This document shows positions 53,622-63,348 of a stretch of DNA of 64,000 nt, piece after piece; position 1 is the first letter of the stretch, and each line of letters begins with the position of its first letter. The translations under genes were made by a program, and so were the position numbers. The notes beneath the pieces are model-generated. The model did no database searches and had not been told where the DNA came from. It saw only the letters and a list, made by a program, of their open reading frames with translations. This stretch comes from an uncultured Planctomycetaceae bacterium. Its GTDB lineage: Bacteria; Planctomycetota; Planctomycetia; Planctomycetales; Planctomycetaceae. The stretch covers positions 1 to 64,000 of the forward strand of contig CAIOTJ010000355.1 in NCBI GenBank assembly GCA_903861195.1, in the 5' to 3' direction.

Positions 53622-53828
53622 ATGACTCGCCGGAAGTGGATAACTGACATAAGGAAGCGTCTACGGGCAGCGCACGGTCTGGGGCCGCTTCGCTGGCGTG
53701 GGTTGGCCATCGGTGGGTGGTCTGGAATCTGCGCCGGTCTCGTCGGACTGGGGGATTCTGGCGACCTTCCGCAGGCGGAAGCGAGCAGTTTGCTGGGGAG
53801 CGGTTTTTTTTCTCCCCTCTGGGGCTGA
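53622..53828 (+). CDS. Candidate small protein upstream of rpoD
   Basis: A 68-codon frame starts at ATG 53622 with AGGAG eight bases upstream. The product has a basic start (MTRRKWITDIRKRLRAAHG) and one hydrophobic segment (GLAIGGWSGICAGLVGLG). No family recognised. It ends beside an A/T-rich stretch with eight T in a row. The ribosome binding site is the main support. Confidence 0.4.
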   Translation: MTRRKWITDIRKRLRAAHGLGPLRWRGLAIGGWSGICAGLVGLGDSGDLPQAEASSLLGSGFFSPLWG

Positions 53829-53968
53829 GTTCGAGTTAAGATAGTGTTGAGAGGTTTCGTCGTTGGCGGTTGGAACCCAGGTTGGTCCGGGGGGAGATCC
53901 CGGAGTGGAACCAGCAGCCTGCCAGGATGGATGAAATCCACCCTCGATCCTTGGGAAGGGAGTGTTCT

Positions 53969-55672
53969 GTGCACGAGTTTGATGACCCCCTGTCGGTGCT
54001 GCTGAAAAACGCCAAAACACGGGGCTTTTTGTCGTTTCAGGCGGTCCATTCGTACCTCCCCGACGAAGGCGGGAGCCCTTCACTCGTGGACGTGCTGGTC
54101 CTGAACCTGGAAGACACCGGCCTCGATTTGAAGGAAGACCCCCAGGGGCCATTACCGGGCATCCCCCAGAAACAGATCAACGCCGAGAGGGAACGGGAAG
54201 AAAATCCCCAACCGACGGTCTCCTCCCGCGATCCGGTACGCATGTACCTCAGCCAGATGGGGAACATCCCCTTGCTGACGCGCGAGCGCGAAATCTATCT
54301 GGCGAAGAAGATCGAGGTCAGCCGGAAGCGTTACCGACGCGCTTTGATGGAATGTCATTTCGCGATGACGGCCGCCCTGGAGACCCTCGAGAAGGTGTTC
54401 GCGGGGGAACTTCCCTTCGAGCGGACGTTGCGCACTTCCGAGACGGAAAACGTCAAGAAAGAGCAGATTCTGGGCCGGATGCCGCACAATCTGCCCACCA
54501 TCAAGCGGCTGATGGAGACCAACATCGCCGACTTCGCGAAGTGGCTCAGTAGCGACACCCCGGCGGCTGAAAAGGGCAAGCTGCAGGCGGGTCTGGTGAC
54601 CTGTCGGCGGAAGATGGCGACGCTGTTCGAGGAATTGAGCCTGCGGACACAGCGGCTGCAGCCCATCACCAAGCGGGTCTACCAGGTGAACGCCCGGATG
54701 ACCGAGCTGGAGCAGCACATCCGCGAACTGCGGCGTTCGCGGCGGAACCAGGACGAACTGGCTCGTGCCGAGCGCGAGCTGCACGAGCTGATGATGATGA
54801 CCCACGAGACTCCCGAATCGATGCGGGAGCGGGTGCGGAAGATCCAGTCCCGATTTGCGGTTTGGACTCAGGCGAAACAGGAGCTGTCGGGGGGCAACCT
54901 GCGGCTCGTGGTGTCGATCGCCAAGAAGTATCGCAACCGCGGACTGAGTTTCCTGGATCTCATCCAGGAAGGGAACGCCGGCCTGATGCGGGGTGTCGAG
55001 AAGTACGAGTACCGCCGCGGGTACAAATTCTCGACGTACGCCACGTGGTGGATCCGGCAGGCGATCACCCGGGCCGTGGCCGACCATGCCCGCACGATCC
55101 GCATTCCCGTGCACATGTTCCAGAGCATCTCGACGCTGAAGGCGAAGAGCGAGGAACTGCGGCAAAAGAAGGGGCGCGAGCCCACGATGGAGGAATTGTC
55201 GAAGGCGGTCGGGCTGTCGCTGGAGGAAACCCAGCGGATCATGAAGACCTGGAAGCACCCGATCAGTCTCGACACCCCCGTCGGCGAGAGCGAAGACTCG
55301 AGCTTTGGCGATTTCCTCGAAGATGGTTCCGAGTACACCCCTTCGGAATCGGCGATGCACAAGCTGCTCAAGGACAAGATCGGGCATGTGCTGAAAAGCC
55401 TGACCTACCGCGAGCGGGAAATCATCAAGCTGCGGTACGGTCTGGGGGATGGCTACAGCTACACCCTGGAGGAGACCGGCCGCATCTTCAAAGTGACCCG
55501 CGAGCGCATCCGGCAAATTGAGTCGAAGGCCCTCCGGAAACTGCAGCACCACACCCGGTCAATTCACCTCAAGGGGTTCGTCGAAGCGGGCAAGGGGGGG
55601 CAGCAGGTGGAAGGGGCGGTGGTTGCCGCGGCCGACGCGCAAGACGATCACGAGTCGCACGAGTTGGAGTGA
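53969..55672 (+). CDS. rpoD: Primary sigma-70 factor (RpoD/SigA type)
   Basis: Directs RNA polymerase to housekeeping promoters. GTG 53969 has AAGGGAG six bases upstream and starts a region-1.1-like segment ([20 protein letters not shown]). Region 1.2 is [20 protein letters not shown]; regions 2.1-2.4 include [20 protein letters not shown] and [20 protein letters not shown]; region 3 [20 protein letters not shown]; region 4.2 [20 protein letters not shown]. The non-conserved region between 1.2 and 2.1 is about 180 residues. Total 567 residues. Confidence 0.94.
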   Translation: MHEFDDPLSVLLKNAKTRGFLSFQAVHSYLPDEGGSPSLVDVLVLNLEDTGLDLKEDPQGPLPGIPQKQINAEREREENPQPTVSSRDPVRMYLSQMGNIPLLTREREIYLAKKIEVSRKRYRRALMECHFAMTAALETLEKVFAGELPFERTLRTSETENVKKEQILGRMPHNLPTIKRLMETNIADFAKWLSSDTPAAEKGKLQAGLVTCRRKMATLFEELSLRTQRLQPITKRVYQVNARMTELEQHIRELRRSRRNQDELARAERELHELMMMTHETPESMRERVRKIQSRFAVWTQAKQELSGGNLRLVVSIAKKYRNRGLSFLDLIQEGNAGLMRGVEKYEYRRGYKFSTYATWWIRQAITRAVADHARTIRIPVHMFQSISTLKAKSEELRQKKGREPTMEELSKAVGLSLEETQRIMKTWKHPISLDTPVGESEDSSFGDFLEDGSEYTPSESAMHKLLKDKIGHVLKSLTYREREIIKLRYGLGDGYSYTLEETGRIFKVTRERIRQIESKALRKLQHHTRSIHLKGFVEAGKGGQQVEGAVVAAADAQDDHESHELE

Positions 55673-55764
55673 GCCAGACGCCGCCCCTGGTGAATTGGTC
55701 ACCCCGGGCGGTCCTCACTGAGCGCGTTCCGGGACACACGCCCGGCTGAGAGACAGGTGTACAA

Positions 55765-55798
55765 AACGGCCAGCTTCCAGCTGGCCGTTTTGTTTTGG
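55765..55798. terminator. Bidirectional intrinsic terminator after rpoD
   Basis: AAAACGGCCAGCT pairs perfectly with AGCTGGCCGTTTT (13 bp, 3-nt loop) and is followed by GTTTT. Flanking A and T tracts make it usable on both strands. It separates rpoD from rpsA. Confidence 0.92.
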
Positions 55799-55936
55799 CG
55801 GACCGGGTCGGTCCATCCCGGCCCAACTCCCGGATCCGCTCCCGGCGGACTCCCTCCGGTCGTGTCCCGAGGGGGCCGGAAGGGAACACACCGGGATTTT
55901 TCCGGGCTGTTCTGGCCGTGCAGGCCCGTTTTGTGT

Positions 55937-55993
55937 TATCATCTCCCCCTTCCCTTCCCGCAGCTTTGGAAGAAGACCGCGCGGGCGGTCTTC
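55937..55993 (+). promoter_or_regulatory. Putative -10 box and leader hairpin of rpsA
   Basis: TATCAT (55937-55942), the same -10 hexamer as at gltX, lies about 100 nt before rpsA; no good -35 box is seen at the right distance. A perfect 9-bp hairpin GAAGACCGC-GCGG-GCGGTCTTC (55972-55993) follows in the leader and could take part in S1 autoregulation. Confidence 0.35.
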
Positions 55994-56039
55994 GGGCGGG
56001 TTGTTCGTTCCTCTGTTTGTGTCAGGCGGTTTTTGGTCC

Positions 56040-57821
56040 ATGGTAGATCGCAACCTCATTCGTGAATTCTCGATCGACGACGATGAATTGAACTCGATGT
56101 TCTCGGCGGTCATGGAAGCCGAGGGTTTCGAAGGGTTCGAGTCGATGATTGTCGACTCCCCGTTTTTCGAGACTGGCAAGATTCTCTCGGGCGTGGTGCT
56201 GCGCCGTGAGGGAGACGATGTTCTGCTCGACGTAGGTTGCAAGAGCGAGGGGATTGTTCCCGCGAATGAGTGGGACGAAGGGGAACCGCCTCCCGAGGCC
56301 GGCCAGAAGGTCGAGGTGCTGCTCGAGGAGTTCGACGACCAGAACGGAGTGATCAAGCTCTCGCGCCGGAAGGCGAAGCGCATCCGCGACTGGGAACAGA
56401 TCATCTCCACCCGCAAGGAAGGGGATGTGGTCTCGGGTACGGTCATGCGGAAGATCAAGGGAGGCCTCTTGGTCGACATTGGCGTGCATGTGTTCCTGCC
56501 CGCCAGCCAGGTCGACATCCGCCGTCCCGCCGACATCGGCGATTACATTGGCCGGTCGGTCGACTGCGTGATCCTGAAGATCGACGAAGCCCGCCGGAAC
56601 ATCGTCGTCTCGCGCCGTAAGCTCATTGAAGACCAGCGTTCGAAGCTCAAGCAGAAGCTGCTGCAAGAGCTGAAGGTCGGCGAGATCCGCAAGGGTGTGG
56701 TCAAGAACATCGCCGACTTCGGCGCGTTCGTCGACCTGGGCGGCATCGATGGGCTGCTGCACATCACCGACATGAGCTACGGCCGGATCAGCCATCCGAA
56801 CGAGATGGTCAAGATCGACGACGAGCTCGAGGTGATGGTTCTGAACATCGACCACGAGAAGGAAAAAATCGCCCTGGGGCTCAAGCAGAAGCAGCCCAGC
56901 CCCTGGGACATGGTCGAGCAGAAGTTCCCCGTCGGCACCAAGGCGAAGGGCGAAGTGGTCAACATCATGACCTACGGCGCCTTCGTGCGCCTCGAGCCGG
57001 GCATCGAGGGGCTGGTGCACATCAGCGAGATGTCGTGGACCCGGCGGGTCAATCACCCCAGCGAACTGGTCCAGATTGGCGACCCGGTCGAAGTGGTGGT
57101 GCTGGCCATCAACAAGGAGAAGCAGGAGATTTCTCTGGGGATGAAGCAGACCCTGCCCAATCCCTGGGACACCGTCACCTCGAAGTACCCCGTGGGGGCG
57201 ATTGTCGACGGCACGGTGCGCAATCTCACCAACTACGGTGCCTTCATCGAGATCGAAGAGGGCATCGACGGGCTGTTGCACGTGTCTGACATGTCGTGGA
57301 CCCGCAAGGTCTCGCATGCCAGCGAGGTGCTGCAGAAGGGCGACAAGGTGCAGTGCCAGGTGCTGTCGGTCGACCAGAACCGCAAGCGCATCGCCTTGGG
57401 TATGAAGCAACTGCAGCAAGATCCCTGGGAAACCGACATTCCTGGTCGCTACCAGCCGGGCTCGATCGTCACGGGCACTGTCACCAAGATCACCAACTTC
57501 GGGGTCTTCGTGCAGCTGGAAGACAACCTGGAAGGCCTGTTGCATGTCTCGGAACTGGCCGAGCACAAGGTCGACAACCCCGAAGCCGAGGTCAAGGTGG
57601 GCCAGCCGATCGAGGTCCGCGTGCTGCGGGTGGACACCGCCGACCGCAAGATCGGCCTGAGCCGCAAGCTGACCGGCCCCATCGAAGAACTGGTTCCCGC
57701 CGAAGGCGCGGCCGGTGGAGCGGGTGGAGCGGGCGGAGCGGCTGCCCCAGCCACCCGCGAGGAACTCAAGGGTGGTACCAGCGGCCAGTCGGGCCCGCTG
57801 TTCAGCCTCGACAAGAAGTAA
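56040..57821 (+). CDS. rpsA: Small subunit ribosomal protein S1
   Basis: S1 binds mRNA and helps initiation on structured leaders. Six S1 domains can be counted: around DDVLLDVGCKSEGIVPANEW, GGLLVDIGVHVFLPASQ, FGAFVDLGGIDGLLHITDMS, YGAFVRLEPGIEGLVHISEM, YGAFIEIEEGIDGLLHVSDM and FGVFVQLEDNLEGLLHVSEL. ATG 56040 (MVDRNLIREFSIDDDELNSM). A Gly/Ala-rich linker and short tail follow the last domain. Length 593 residues, normal for a six-domain S1. It stands between two sigma genes, enclosed by terminators. Confidence 0.95.
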   Translation: MVDRNLIREFSIDDDELNSMFSAVMEAEGFEGFESMIVDSPFFETGKILSGVVLRREGDDVLLDVGCKSEGIVPANEWDEGEPPPEAGQKVEVLLEEFDDQNGVIKLSRRKAKRIRDWEQIISTRKEGDVVSGTVMRKIKGGLLVDIGVHVFLPASQVDIRRPADIGDYIGRSVDCVILKIDEARRNIVVSRRKLIEDQRSKLKQKLLQELKVGEIRKGVVKNIADFGAFVDLGGIDGLLHITDMSYGRISHPNEMVKIDDELEVMVLNIDHEKEKIALGLKQKQPSPWDMVEQKFPVGTKAKGEVVNIMTYGAFVRLEPGIEGLVHISEMSWTRRVNHPSELVQIGDPVEVVVLAINKEKQEISLGMKQTLPNPWDTVTSKYPVGAIVDGTVRNLTNYGAFIEIEEGIDGLLHVSDMSWTRKVSHASEVLQKGDKVQCQVLSVDQNRKRIALGMKQLQQDPWETDIPGRYQPGSIVTGTVTKITNFGVFVQLEDNLEGLLHVSELAEHKVDNPEAEVKVGQPIEVRVLRVDTADRKIGLSRKLTGPIEELVPAEGAAGGAGGAGGAAAPATREELKGGTSGQSGPLFSLDKK

Positions 57822-57894
57822 GCCGACGGACCGACGGTTCGCCTGGAGAATCTCTCCGGGGGAATCATCGGTACAGCCGTTCGAGTTGCACACA

Positions 57895-57931
57895 ACGGCC
57901 CTGTCACTACTGGTGGCAGGGCCGTTTTTTT
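57895..57931 (+). terminator. Intrinsic terminator after rpsA
   Basis: ACGGCCCTGTCAC pairs with GTGGCAGGGCCGT (13 bp with one wobble, 5-nt loop), followed by seven T. It is 74 nt beyond the rpsA stop. Confidence 0.93.
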
Positions 57932-58089
57932 GCGCCTGTTCAACCGTGTTCGGGAAGAGTCGGCCTCAAAATCACGTTTTCTCCGGGAGTGCCTGGCCGC
58001 AATGGTCGATCTGACGAACGGACAGGCTGCGCCCGGAGATGGCGCAGCTGGTCATTTGGCAGCACCTCCCTTCCGCCCCCACCCCCCGC

Positions 58090-58938
58090 ATGGCCGAGTC
58101 GACTTCCAGCAGCGTCTCCACCGGCCGCTCGTCGGCGACCAATCCGCTCGAGATCTACCTGCGAGAGATCCATCGCACCCCTCTGCTCACCCGTGAACGG
58201 GAGCGTGACCTGGCGTTCCGGATCCAGCAGGGAGACGTGGCCGCCCGCGACGAGATGATCAAGGCGAACCTGCGGCTGGTGGTCAGCATCGCCCGCCATT
58301 ACTCCGGGCAGGGACTGTCGATGCTCGACCTGATCTCGGAGGGAAACCTCGGGCTGGTGCGGGCGGTCGAGGGGTTCGACCCGGCCCACGAGACACGGTT
58401 CAGCACCTACGCCACCTACTGGATCAAGCAATCGATCAAGCGGGGGCTGATCAATACCGGGCGGACCATCCGCATCCCCACCTACATGGTCGAGCTGATG
58501 AGCCGCTGCCGCCAGGCCAGCGCCCGCCTGCAGCGGATCCTGGGCCGGGACCCGACGCTGGAGGAGATTGCGGCCGATCAGAAGCTGCGCAAACGGCAGC
58601 AGAAACTGCTCTCCCAGGCGCTCGAACTGCTGCAGGCCTCGATGCAGTCCGAACCCCTTGACGCGAATTATTCGCTGGCCGACCTGCTGGCCGACGAACG
58701 TATTCCCCTCCCCGACCAGCGGCTGGAGACCAACGACTCGCTGACTTGGGTCCTCGAGGAACTGCAATCCCTCGATCCCCGCGAAGCACTTGTGCTGCGG
58801 ATGCGTTACGGACTCGAAGACGGCCAGGCCTATAACCTGCGGGAAATCGGCGAGGTCTTGGGAATCACCCGCGAAGCGGTCCGCCAGATCGAGGTGAAGG
58901 CGCTCGAAAAACTGGGGTCGGGACTCAACGGCGATTAG
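58090..58938 (+). CDS. Second sigma-70 family factor (short, RpoD/RpoS-like)
   Basis: A group 2-type sigma factor of 282 residues without region 1.1. Region 1.2 [20 protein letters not shown], region 2 [20 protein letters not shown] and [20 protein letters not shown], region 3 with [20 protein letters not shown], region 4.2 [20 protein letters not shown]. It may serve stress or growth-phase promoters. ATG 58090 is used; ATG 58039 in the same frame would add 17 residues, and neither has a good ribosome binding site. It is probably transcribed separately, since the rpsA terminator precedes it. Confidence 0.9.
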   Translation: MAESTSSSVSTGRSSATNPLEIYLREIHRTPLLTRERERDLAFRIQQGDVAARDEMIKANLRLVVSIARHYSGQGLSMLDLISEGNLGLVRAVEGFDPAHETRFSTYATYWIKQSIKRGLINTGRTIRIPTYMVELMSRCRQASARLQRILGRDPTLEEIAADQKLRKRQQKLLSQALELLQASMQSEPLDANYSLADLLADERIPLPDQRLETNDSLTWVLEELQSLDPREALVLRMRYGLEDGQAYNLREIGEVLGITREAVRQIEVKALEKLGSGLNGD

Positions 58939-59128
58939 GCGGCCACCGGCCCTCAGGTCGAGTGCTGACGGAGCTGCAGCCGATCCCTCCAATGGGTCAT
59001 CTGAAATGGGCCGGCAGCAAGAGGCCCCGGGTTCGGCCCTTGGTTTGCCTCCCTGCTCCGCCGCGCGAGTCCGCGGCCTACGCCGGGTCCATTTCCGGTT
59101 CCCGGAACGGAAACCAGACGGCACAGCC

Positions 59129-60535
59129 CTACGCGAACAACTCGCGCACCACGTGCCCCTCGACGTCCGTCAGCCGAAAATCGCGGCCGGCGTGGCGGTA
59201 GGTCAGCCGCTCGTGATCGAGCCCCAGCAGGGCCAGCATCGTCGCGTGCAGGTCGTGGATGTGCACCTTGTTCTCAGCCGCGTAATAACCGTAGTCGTCG
59301 GTGCTTCCATACCGGAACCCCCCCTTCACTCCCCCTCCCGCCAGCCACATCGTGAAGCCTTCCTGATTGTGGTCGCGCCCGTTGGCGGTCTCGGCGGTCG
59401 GGGTCCGGCCGAACTCTCCCCCCCACCAAATCAGAGTGTCCTCCAGCAGGCCCCGCTGCTTCAGATCGTACAACAGCCCGGCGATGGGCAGGTCGACCTC
59501 ACGGGCATTTTTCTCATGCCCGTTCTTCAGATCGGAATGCTGGTCCCACTGCACGAGGTGATCGTTGTGCGTCACCTGGATGAACCGCACCCCCGCCTCG
59601 GCGAACCGTCGGGCCATCAGGCACATCCGCCCGAAATTCGCCGTGACAGGATCGTTCATACCGTACAACGTCTGAGTCGCCTGTGACTCTCCCGAGAGGT
59701 CCTCGATCTCGGGAATCGCCGACTGCATCCGAAACGCCAGTTCAAACGAATTGATCCGCGCTTCGAGCGCCGCCTCGGCCGCCCCCTGCTGATGCTCGCG
59801 ATTTTGCCTCGCCAGACGTTCGAGCTGCAGCCGCTGGATCTCCCGCGGCAGCCGCGCGTTGCTGATGTACCTCACCCGCGCCTTCTCCGACGGAATGCTG
59901 GCGTTCCCCAGGGCCGTCCCCTGGTAGACCGCCGGCAAAAACGCCGAACTCCAGTTGTTGATCCCCCCGAACGCCAGGGTCGGACAGATGGTCACAAAGC
60001 CCGGCAGATTGGCGTTCTCGCTCCCCAGGCCGTAGGTCACCCACGACCCAATACTGGGACGGACAAAGTTGTCGGTCCCGGTGTGGATCTTCATCACCGC
60101 GCCGCCATGCGCCGGATTGGTCCCGTGGATCGAGTGGATCAGGCAGAGATCATCCACCCGTTTCGCCAGGTGCGGAAACAGATCCGACACCCACAGGCCA
60201 CTCTCGCCGTATTGCTTGAACTCCCAGGGAGACTTCAGCAGGTTCCCCGTCGAGTTGAACTGCACCCGGGGCTTGGCGAACGGCAAGGGTTTGCCATCGT
60301 CCCGCGTCAACAGCGGCTTGGGATCGAACGTATCGACCTGGGACGGCCCGCCGCTCATAAACAGAAAGATCACACGCCGGGCACGGGCGGGAAACAGCGG
60401 CTGTCGCGGAGCGAGGGGATCTTCGGCGGCCGGCAGCCGGGCCTCCCCGGCACACATCCCCGCCAGGGCCAGCGAGCCAAAGCCCACGGCAGTACGCTGC
60501 AACAGCTCGCGGCGGGTTGTCGGTTGACCAGACAT
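59129..60535 (-). CDS. Tat-exported DUF1501 protein
   Basis: Family abundant in Planctomycetes, related to the alkaline phosphatase/sulfatase fold. A twin-arginine signal (TTRRELLQRTAVGFGSLALA) follows ATG 60535. Conserved features include FLFMSGGPSQVDTFDPKP, HSIHGTNPAHGGAVMKIHTG, WWGGEFGRTPTAE with NGRDHNQEGFTMWLAGGGVK, and the C-terminal HDLHATMLALLGLDHERLTY. Length 468 residues. It is usually paired with a DUF1549/DUF1553 cytochrome-type gene, which is not adjacent here. Confidence 0.9.
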   Translation of the reverse strand: MSGQPTTRRELLQRTAVGFGSLALAGMCAGEARLPAAEDPLAPRQPLFPARARRVIFLFMSGGPSQVDTFDPKPLLTRDDGKPLPFAKPRVQFNSTGNLLKSPWEFKQYGESGLWVSDLFPHLAKRVDDLCLIHSIHGTNPAHGGAVMKIHTGTDNFVRPSIGSWVTYGLGSENANLPGFVTICPTLAFGGINNWSSAFLPAVYQGTALGNASIPSEKARVRYISNARLPREIQRLQLERLARQNREHQQGAAEAALEARINSFELAFRMQSAIPEIEDLSGESQATQTLYGMNDPVTANFGRMCLMARRFAEAGVRFIQVTHNDHLVQWDQHSDLKNGHEKNAREVDLPIAGLLYDLKQRGLLEDTLIWWGGEFGRTPTAETANGRDHNQEGFTMWLAGGGVKGGFRYGSTDDYGYYAAENKVHIHDLHATMLALLGLDHERLTYRHAGRDFRLTDVEGHVVRELFA

Positions 60536-60649
60536 GGGGGGAGGCGACCGGTGGGGAGGAGCAATGACGGCGGGGAACACTTACCTGAAGTCTACGTTTC
60601 CCGGTTGGGAAGGTGGTAGTCCGCGACGCGCTGGCGGTATCTTCACAGC

Positions 60650-61384
60650 ATGGCTCCGCACCCTCACTTTGCCTCCGATGAATCGCAGCCCGTCGGCCCC
60701 CTGGTCTCCGGCTGGCAGATCCCTCCCTGGCCCGAACGGATCACACTGCAGGGCCGCACCTGTCGACTGGAACCACTGGTTCCCGAGGCGCATGGGGACG
60801 AGCTGTTCGCTTCCCAGGCCGACGACCCCACCGGCCGGCATTGGACCTGGCTCCCCTACGGCCCCTTCCTCAGCCGCCCGACCTACCTGCAGTGGCTGCG
60901 GGAATTCACCCAGGGGAATGATCCGCTGTTTTACGCCATCCGGCCCACCGACTTGGGCCGTGCGTGCGGGGCCTGCGCGTACCTGCGGATCACGCCGACC
61001 GCCGGGACGATCGAGTTGGGACACATCAATCTGGGTCCGCGGTTGCAGCAGACCGTTGCGGCAACCGAGGCCTTGTTCCTCATGATCCAGCAGGGATTCG
61101 CTCTGGGTTACCGCCGGGTCGAATGGAAGTGCGATACCCACAATGCGCCGTCGCGCCGGGCGGCCCACCGGCTGGGTTTCACCTTCGAAGGGATCTTCCG
61201 GCAGGCCCAGGTGGTGAAGGGCCGCAACCGCGACACCGCGTGGTTCTCGATCATCGATGCCGAATGGCCCCCGCTGCAGTCCGCCTTCCGCGCCTGGCTG
61301 GCCCCCGGCAACTTCGATGCCGCAGGCCAGCAGCGGCACCGCCTCGCGGAATTGATCGCCCGGGAACGGGGCCCGGTGACATAG
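60650..61384 (+). CDS. GNAT acetyltransferase, RimJ/RimL type
   Basis: Predicted to acetylate a protein N-terminus or small amine with acetyl-CoA. The fold spans residues about 30-215: ITLQGRTCRLEPLVPEAHGD, GACAYLRITPTAGTIELGHI, then the CoA-binding region TVAATEALFLMIQQGFALGY and WKCDTHNAPSRRAAHRLGFT. Length 244 residues. It is divergent from the DUF1501 gene and convergent with the epimerase gene. Confidence 0.88.
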   Translation: MAPHPHFASDESQPVGPLVSGWQIPPWPERITLQGRTCRLEPLVPEAHGDELFASQADDPTGRHWTWLPYGPFLSRPTYLQWLREFTQGNDPLFYAIRPTDLGRACGACAYLRITPTAGTIELGHINLGPRLQQTVAATEALFLMIQQGFALGYRRVEWKCDTHNAPSRRAAHRLGFTFEGIFRQAQVVKGRNRDTAWFSIIDAEWPPLQSAFRAWLAPGNFDAAGQQRHRLAELIARERGPVT

Positions 61385-61447
61385 CGTCCCCCGTGGTGTG
61401 CGGTCGGCGGGGGTCAACGCTTTCACAGGTTGTGTTGCGCGATTCCG

Positions 61448-62446
61448 CTACAGCAGACCCTGCGCCCGATACCAGTCGATGGTCTGGCGCATCCCTTCGG
61501 CAAATGGCACCGCGGGTCGATAGCCCAACTCGCGCCGCGCCTTGTCGATCGAGAAGCCGCGATTCCAGCCCAACAGACGCAACTCGGCCGCCGTCTCATC
61601 GCCCTCGTCATTCGGACGCAGCCAGCGGGGAAGCCGGGGGGCCAGCCGGGCCCAGGCGAGCGGCAGGGCCGCCCGGGGTTCGGGATACCCCGCCAACTGA
61701 CAGATCGTTCCGATGAATTCCAATTGGGTGACCACGGGATCGTCGGTGATGTGATAGATCTGGCCAGCGGCCTGAGGGGCGTCGAGCGCGGCGAACAGCG
61801 CTGTCGTGAGGTTGTCGACCCCCGTATTCGACAGCTGTTGCGTTCCCGGCCCGAGGAACCGGAACGACTGTTCGCGCAGCCGTTGCAGCAACTGTGGCAA
61901 CACCCAGCGTTCCCGCGGGCCATAGATCAGTCCCGGACGCAGCACCGTCACCGCCACATCGTGGGCGCTCCCCCAGTCGAGGGCCACCTGCTCGGCCTCC
62001 ACCAGCGACTCGAGACAGGCCCCCAGGCCCCGCTCGGCGGGAGAGACCGTTTCGTCGGTTCCATGATGGTCGCGCAGCGCATGGACCCCCAGGGAACTCA
62101 ACAGCACAAACTGCCGTACGGTTCCTTGCCGGGCCAATGCCTCCAACAACCTTCGCAGTCCATTGACGTGCAATTGCCGGTAGTCGAGTGGCTGCCCCAG
62201 CCCCAGCCGGGCCGCGCAGTGCGCCACCCGTGTGACCCCGGCGATGGCCTCCGCGAGGGGATCGGAACTGGCCAGGTCGGCGGTTTCCACGGGAATGCCC
62301 CGGTGGCGCAGCCAGTCGGCCTCGGAGGAGAGCCGCACGAGGCCGCGCACGGGCAGCCCGAGGGCGTGTGCCCGCAGGCAGACATGACTCCCCACGCAGC
62401 CGGTGGCTCCGGTAACCAGCAGCGGTTCAGTGGCGCTGAGTGACAT
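61448..62446 (-). CDS. NAD(P)-dependent epimerase/dehydratase-like SDR protein
   Basis: Extended short-chain dehydrogenase/reductase fold. Dinucleotide-binding motif VTGATGCVGSH is at residues about 11-21, then VAHCAARLGLGQPLDYRQLH and FVLLSSLGVHALRD. Where active members have Y-x-x-x-K the sequence reads CLESLVEAE, so the catalytic Tyr and Lys appear replaced. The rest (LRPGLIYGPRERWVLPQLLQ, GQIYHITDDPVVTQLEFIGT) is normal. ATG 62446; 332 residues. Enzyme or pseudo-enzyme; the substrate is unknown. Confidence 0.82.
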   Translation of the reverse strand: MSLSATEPLLVTGATGCVGSHVCLRAHALGLPVRGLVRLSSEADWLRHRGIPVETADLASSDPLAEAIAGVTRVAHCAARLGLGQPLDYRQLHVNGLRRLLEALARQGTVRQFVLLSSLGVHALRDHHGTDETVSPAERGLGACLESLVEAEQVALDWGSAHDVAVTVLRPGLIYGPRERWVLPQLLQRLREQSFRFLGPGTQQLSNTGVDNLTTALFAALDAPQAAGQIYHITDDPVVTQLEFIGTICQLAGYPEPRAALPLAWARLAPRLPRWLRPNDEGDETAAELRLLGWNRGFSIDKARRELGYRPAVPFAEGMRQTIDWYRAQGLL

Positions 62447-62724
62447 GCGCCGATTCTGGCGTCTCGGCCCCGGGCGGTCGAGGGAACCGACCCCTGACGC
62501 GGAATGCCGCACAACTGTTGGAAAAAAATCCAGATTCGTTGTGGAGATGCCGCAGGCTGCGACGTTTCTGTCCGTGTCGGCACGGCAACCCCAACCGAAA
62601 ACACGGTGGGGAATTCTCTTCACCCCGGTTGCCGCCGACCGTTGAACGGGATCGCGGCGGCCCTCCCGGCACACGGGACGAAACTATTTGTCCCCGGGAA
62701 ATCATCTCAAAGAGGAGCGGCATC

Positions 62725-63348
62725 ATGGCCCAGAGTCTGTGGAGCAAGCGGCGCATTGGGCAAACCTTGGCGGTGTGGGGACTCGCGGCCCTGTGTGGCC
62801 TGGCCCAGCCCGCCCTGGCCCATCACAAGGGTGGCGGCGGAGGAGGTGGTGGTGGGGGGGGTGGCGGGGGCGGGGGCGGCGGGGGAGCACGCGCGATGGC
62901 TGGAGGAGGAGGTGGTGGTGGGCAGTGCGGCAGAGGGGGTGGCGGAGGGGGTGGGACCACCACGGGGGGAACCACCGGCGGAACAACCACGGGGGGGACC
63001 ACCGCTGCCGTCAATTCGGGGACGGCCAATCTGGCCGCCTTTCAGTCAGCCAACGCCTACAATCCCAACGCTCTGGGGCAGAGTGTGATGCAGCAGGTGC
63101 GCGTGCAGCAGGCGGCCAACCAGCAACGGGCTCTGGCCCGCCAGGCCCAATCGATTCAGCAGACGCACTTTGTCGCGAGTGTCCGGGCCCAAATGGCCCG
63201 CAGTGGCGATCCCGAAGCCATGACCGCCGCAATCGATGGAGGCAGTATCCGTCCCTGGCTGCTGCAACAACGTCGCCAACAGGTCGAAGCCGCACAAAAC
63301 CGCCGCCGGGAAGCGCAGGACCTGCTGGCCCGGCATGGCGATCGGTAG
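62725..63348 (+). CDS. Secreted polyglycine protein
   Basis: No family recognised. ATG 62725 has GAGGAG upstream and starts a signal peptide (SKRRIGQTLAVWGLAALCGL). The mature start HHKGG is followed by an uninterrupted run of 19 glycines, two more glycine clusters with one Cys, and Thr/Gly repeats (TTGGTTGGTTTGGTT). The C-terminal half is helical and Gln/Arg/Ala-rich (QQAANQQRALARQAQSIQQT). Length 207 residues. It may be a surface or cell-wall protein. Confidence 0.75.
   Translation: MAQSLWSKRRIGQTLAVWGLAALCGLAQPALAHHKGGGGGGGGGGGGGGGGGGGARAMAGGGGGGGQCGRGGGGGGGTTTGGTTGGTTTGGTTAAVNSGTANLAAFQSANAYNPNALGQSVMQQVRVQQAANQQRALARQAQSIQQTHFVASVRAQMARSGDPEAMTAAIDGGSIRPWLLQQRRQQVEAAQNRRREAQDLLARHGDR
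62829..62990. repeat. Low-complexity GGN-rich DNA tract
   Basis: The polyglycine segment is encoded by a nearly pure G-rich tract with runs such as GGTGGTGGTGGGGGGGGTGG. It is slippage-prone and has the composition for G-quadruplex formation on the coding strand. Confidence 0.7.

Noticed and set aside
62829-62890. G-rich repeat considered as a structural satellite or CRISPR
   Set aside because: It lies inside a reading frame with a signal peptide and encodes polyglycine.
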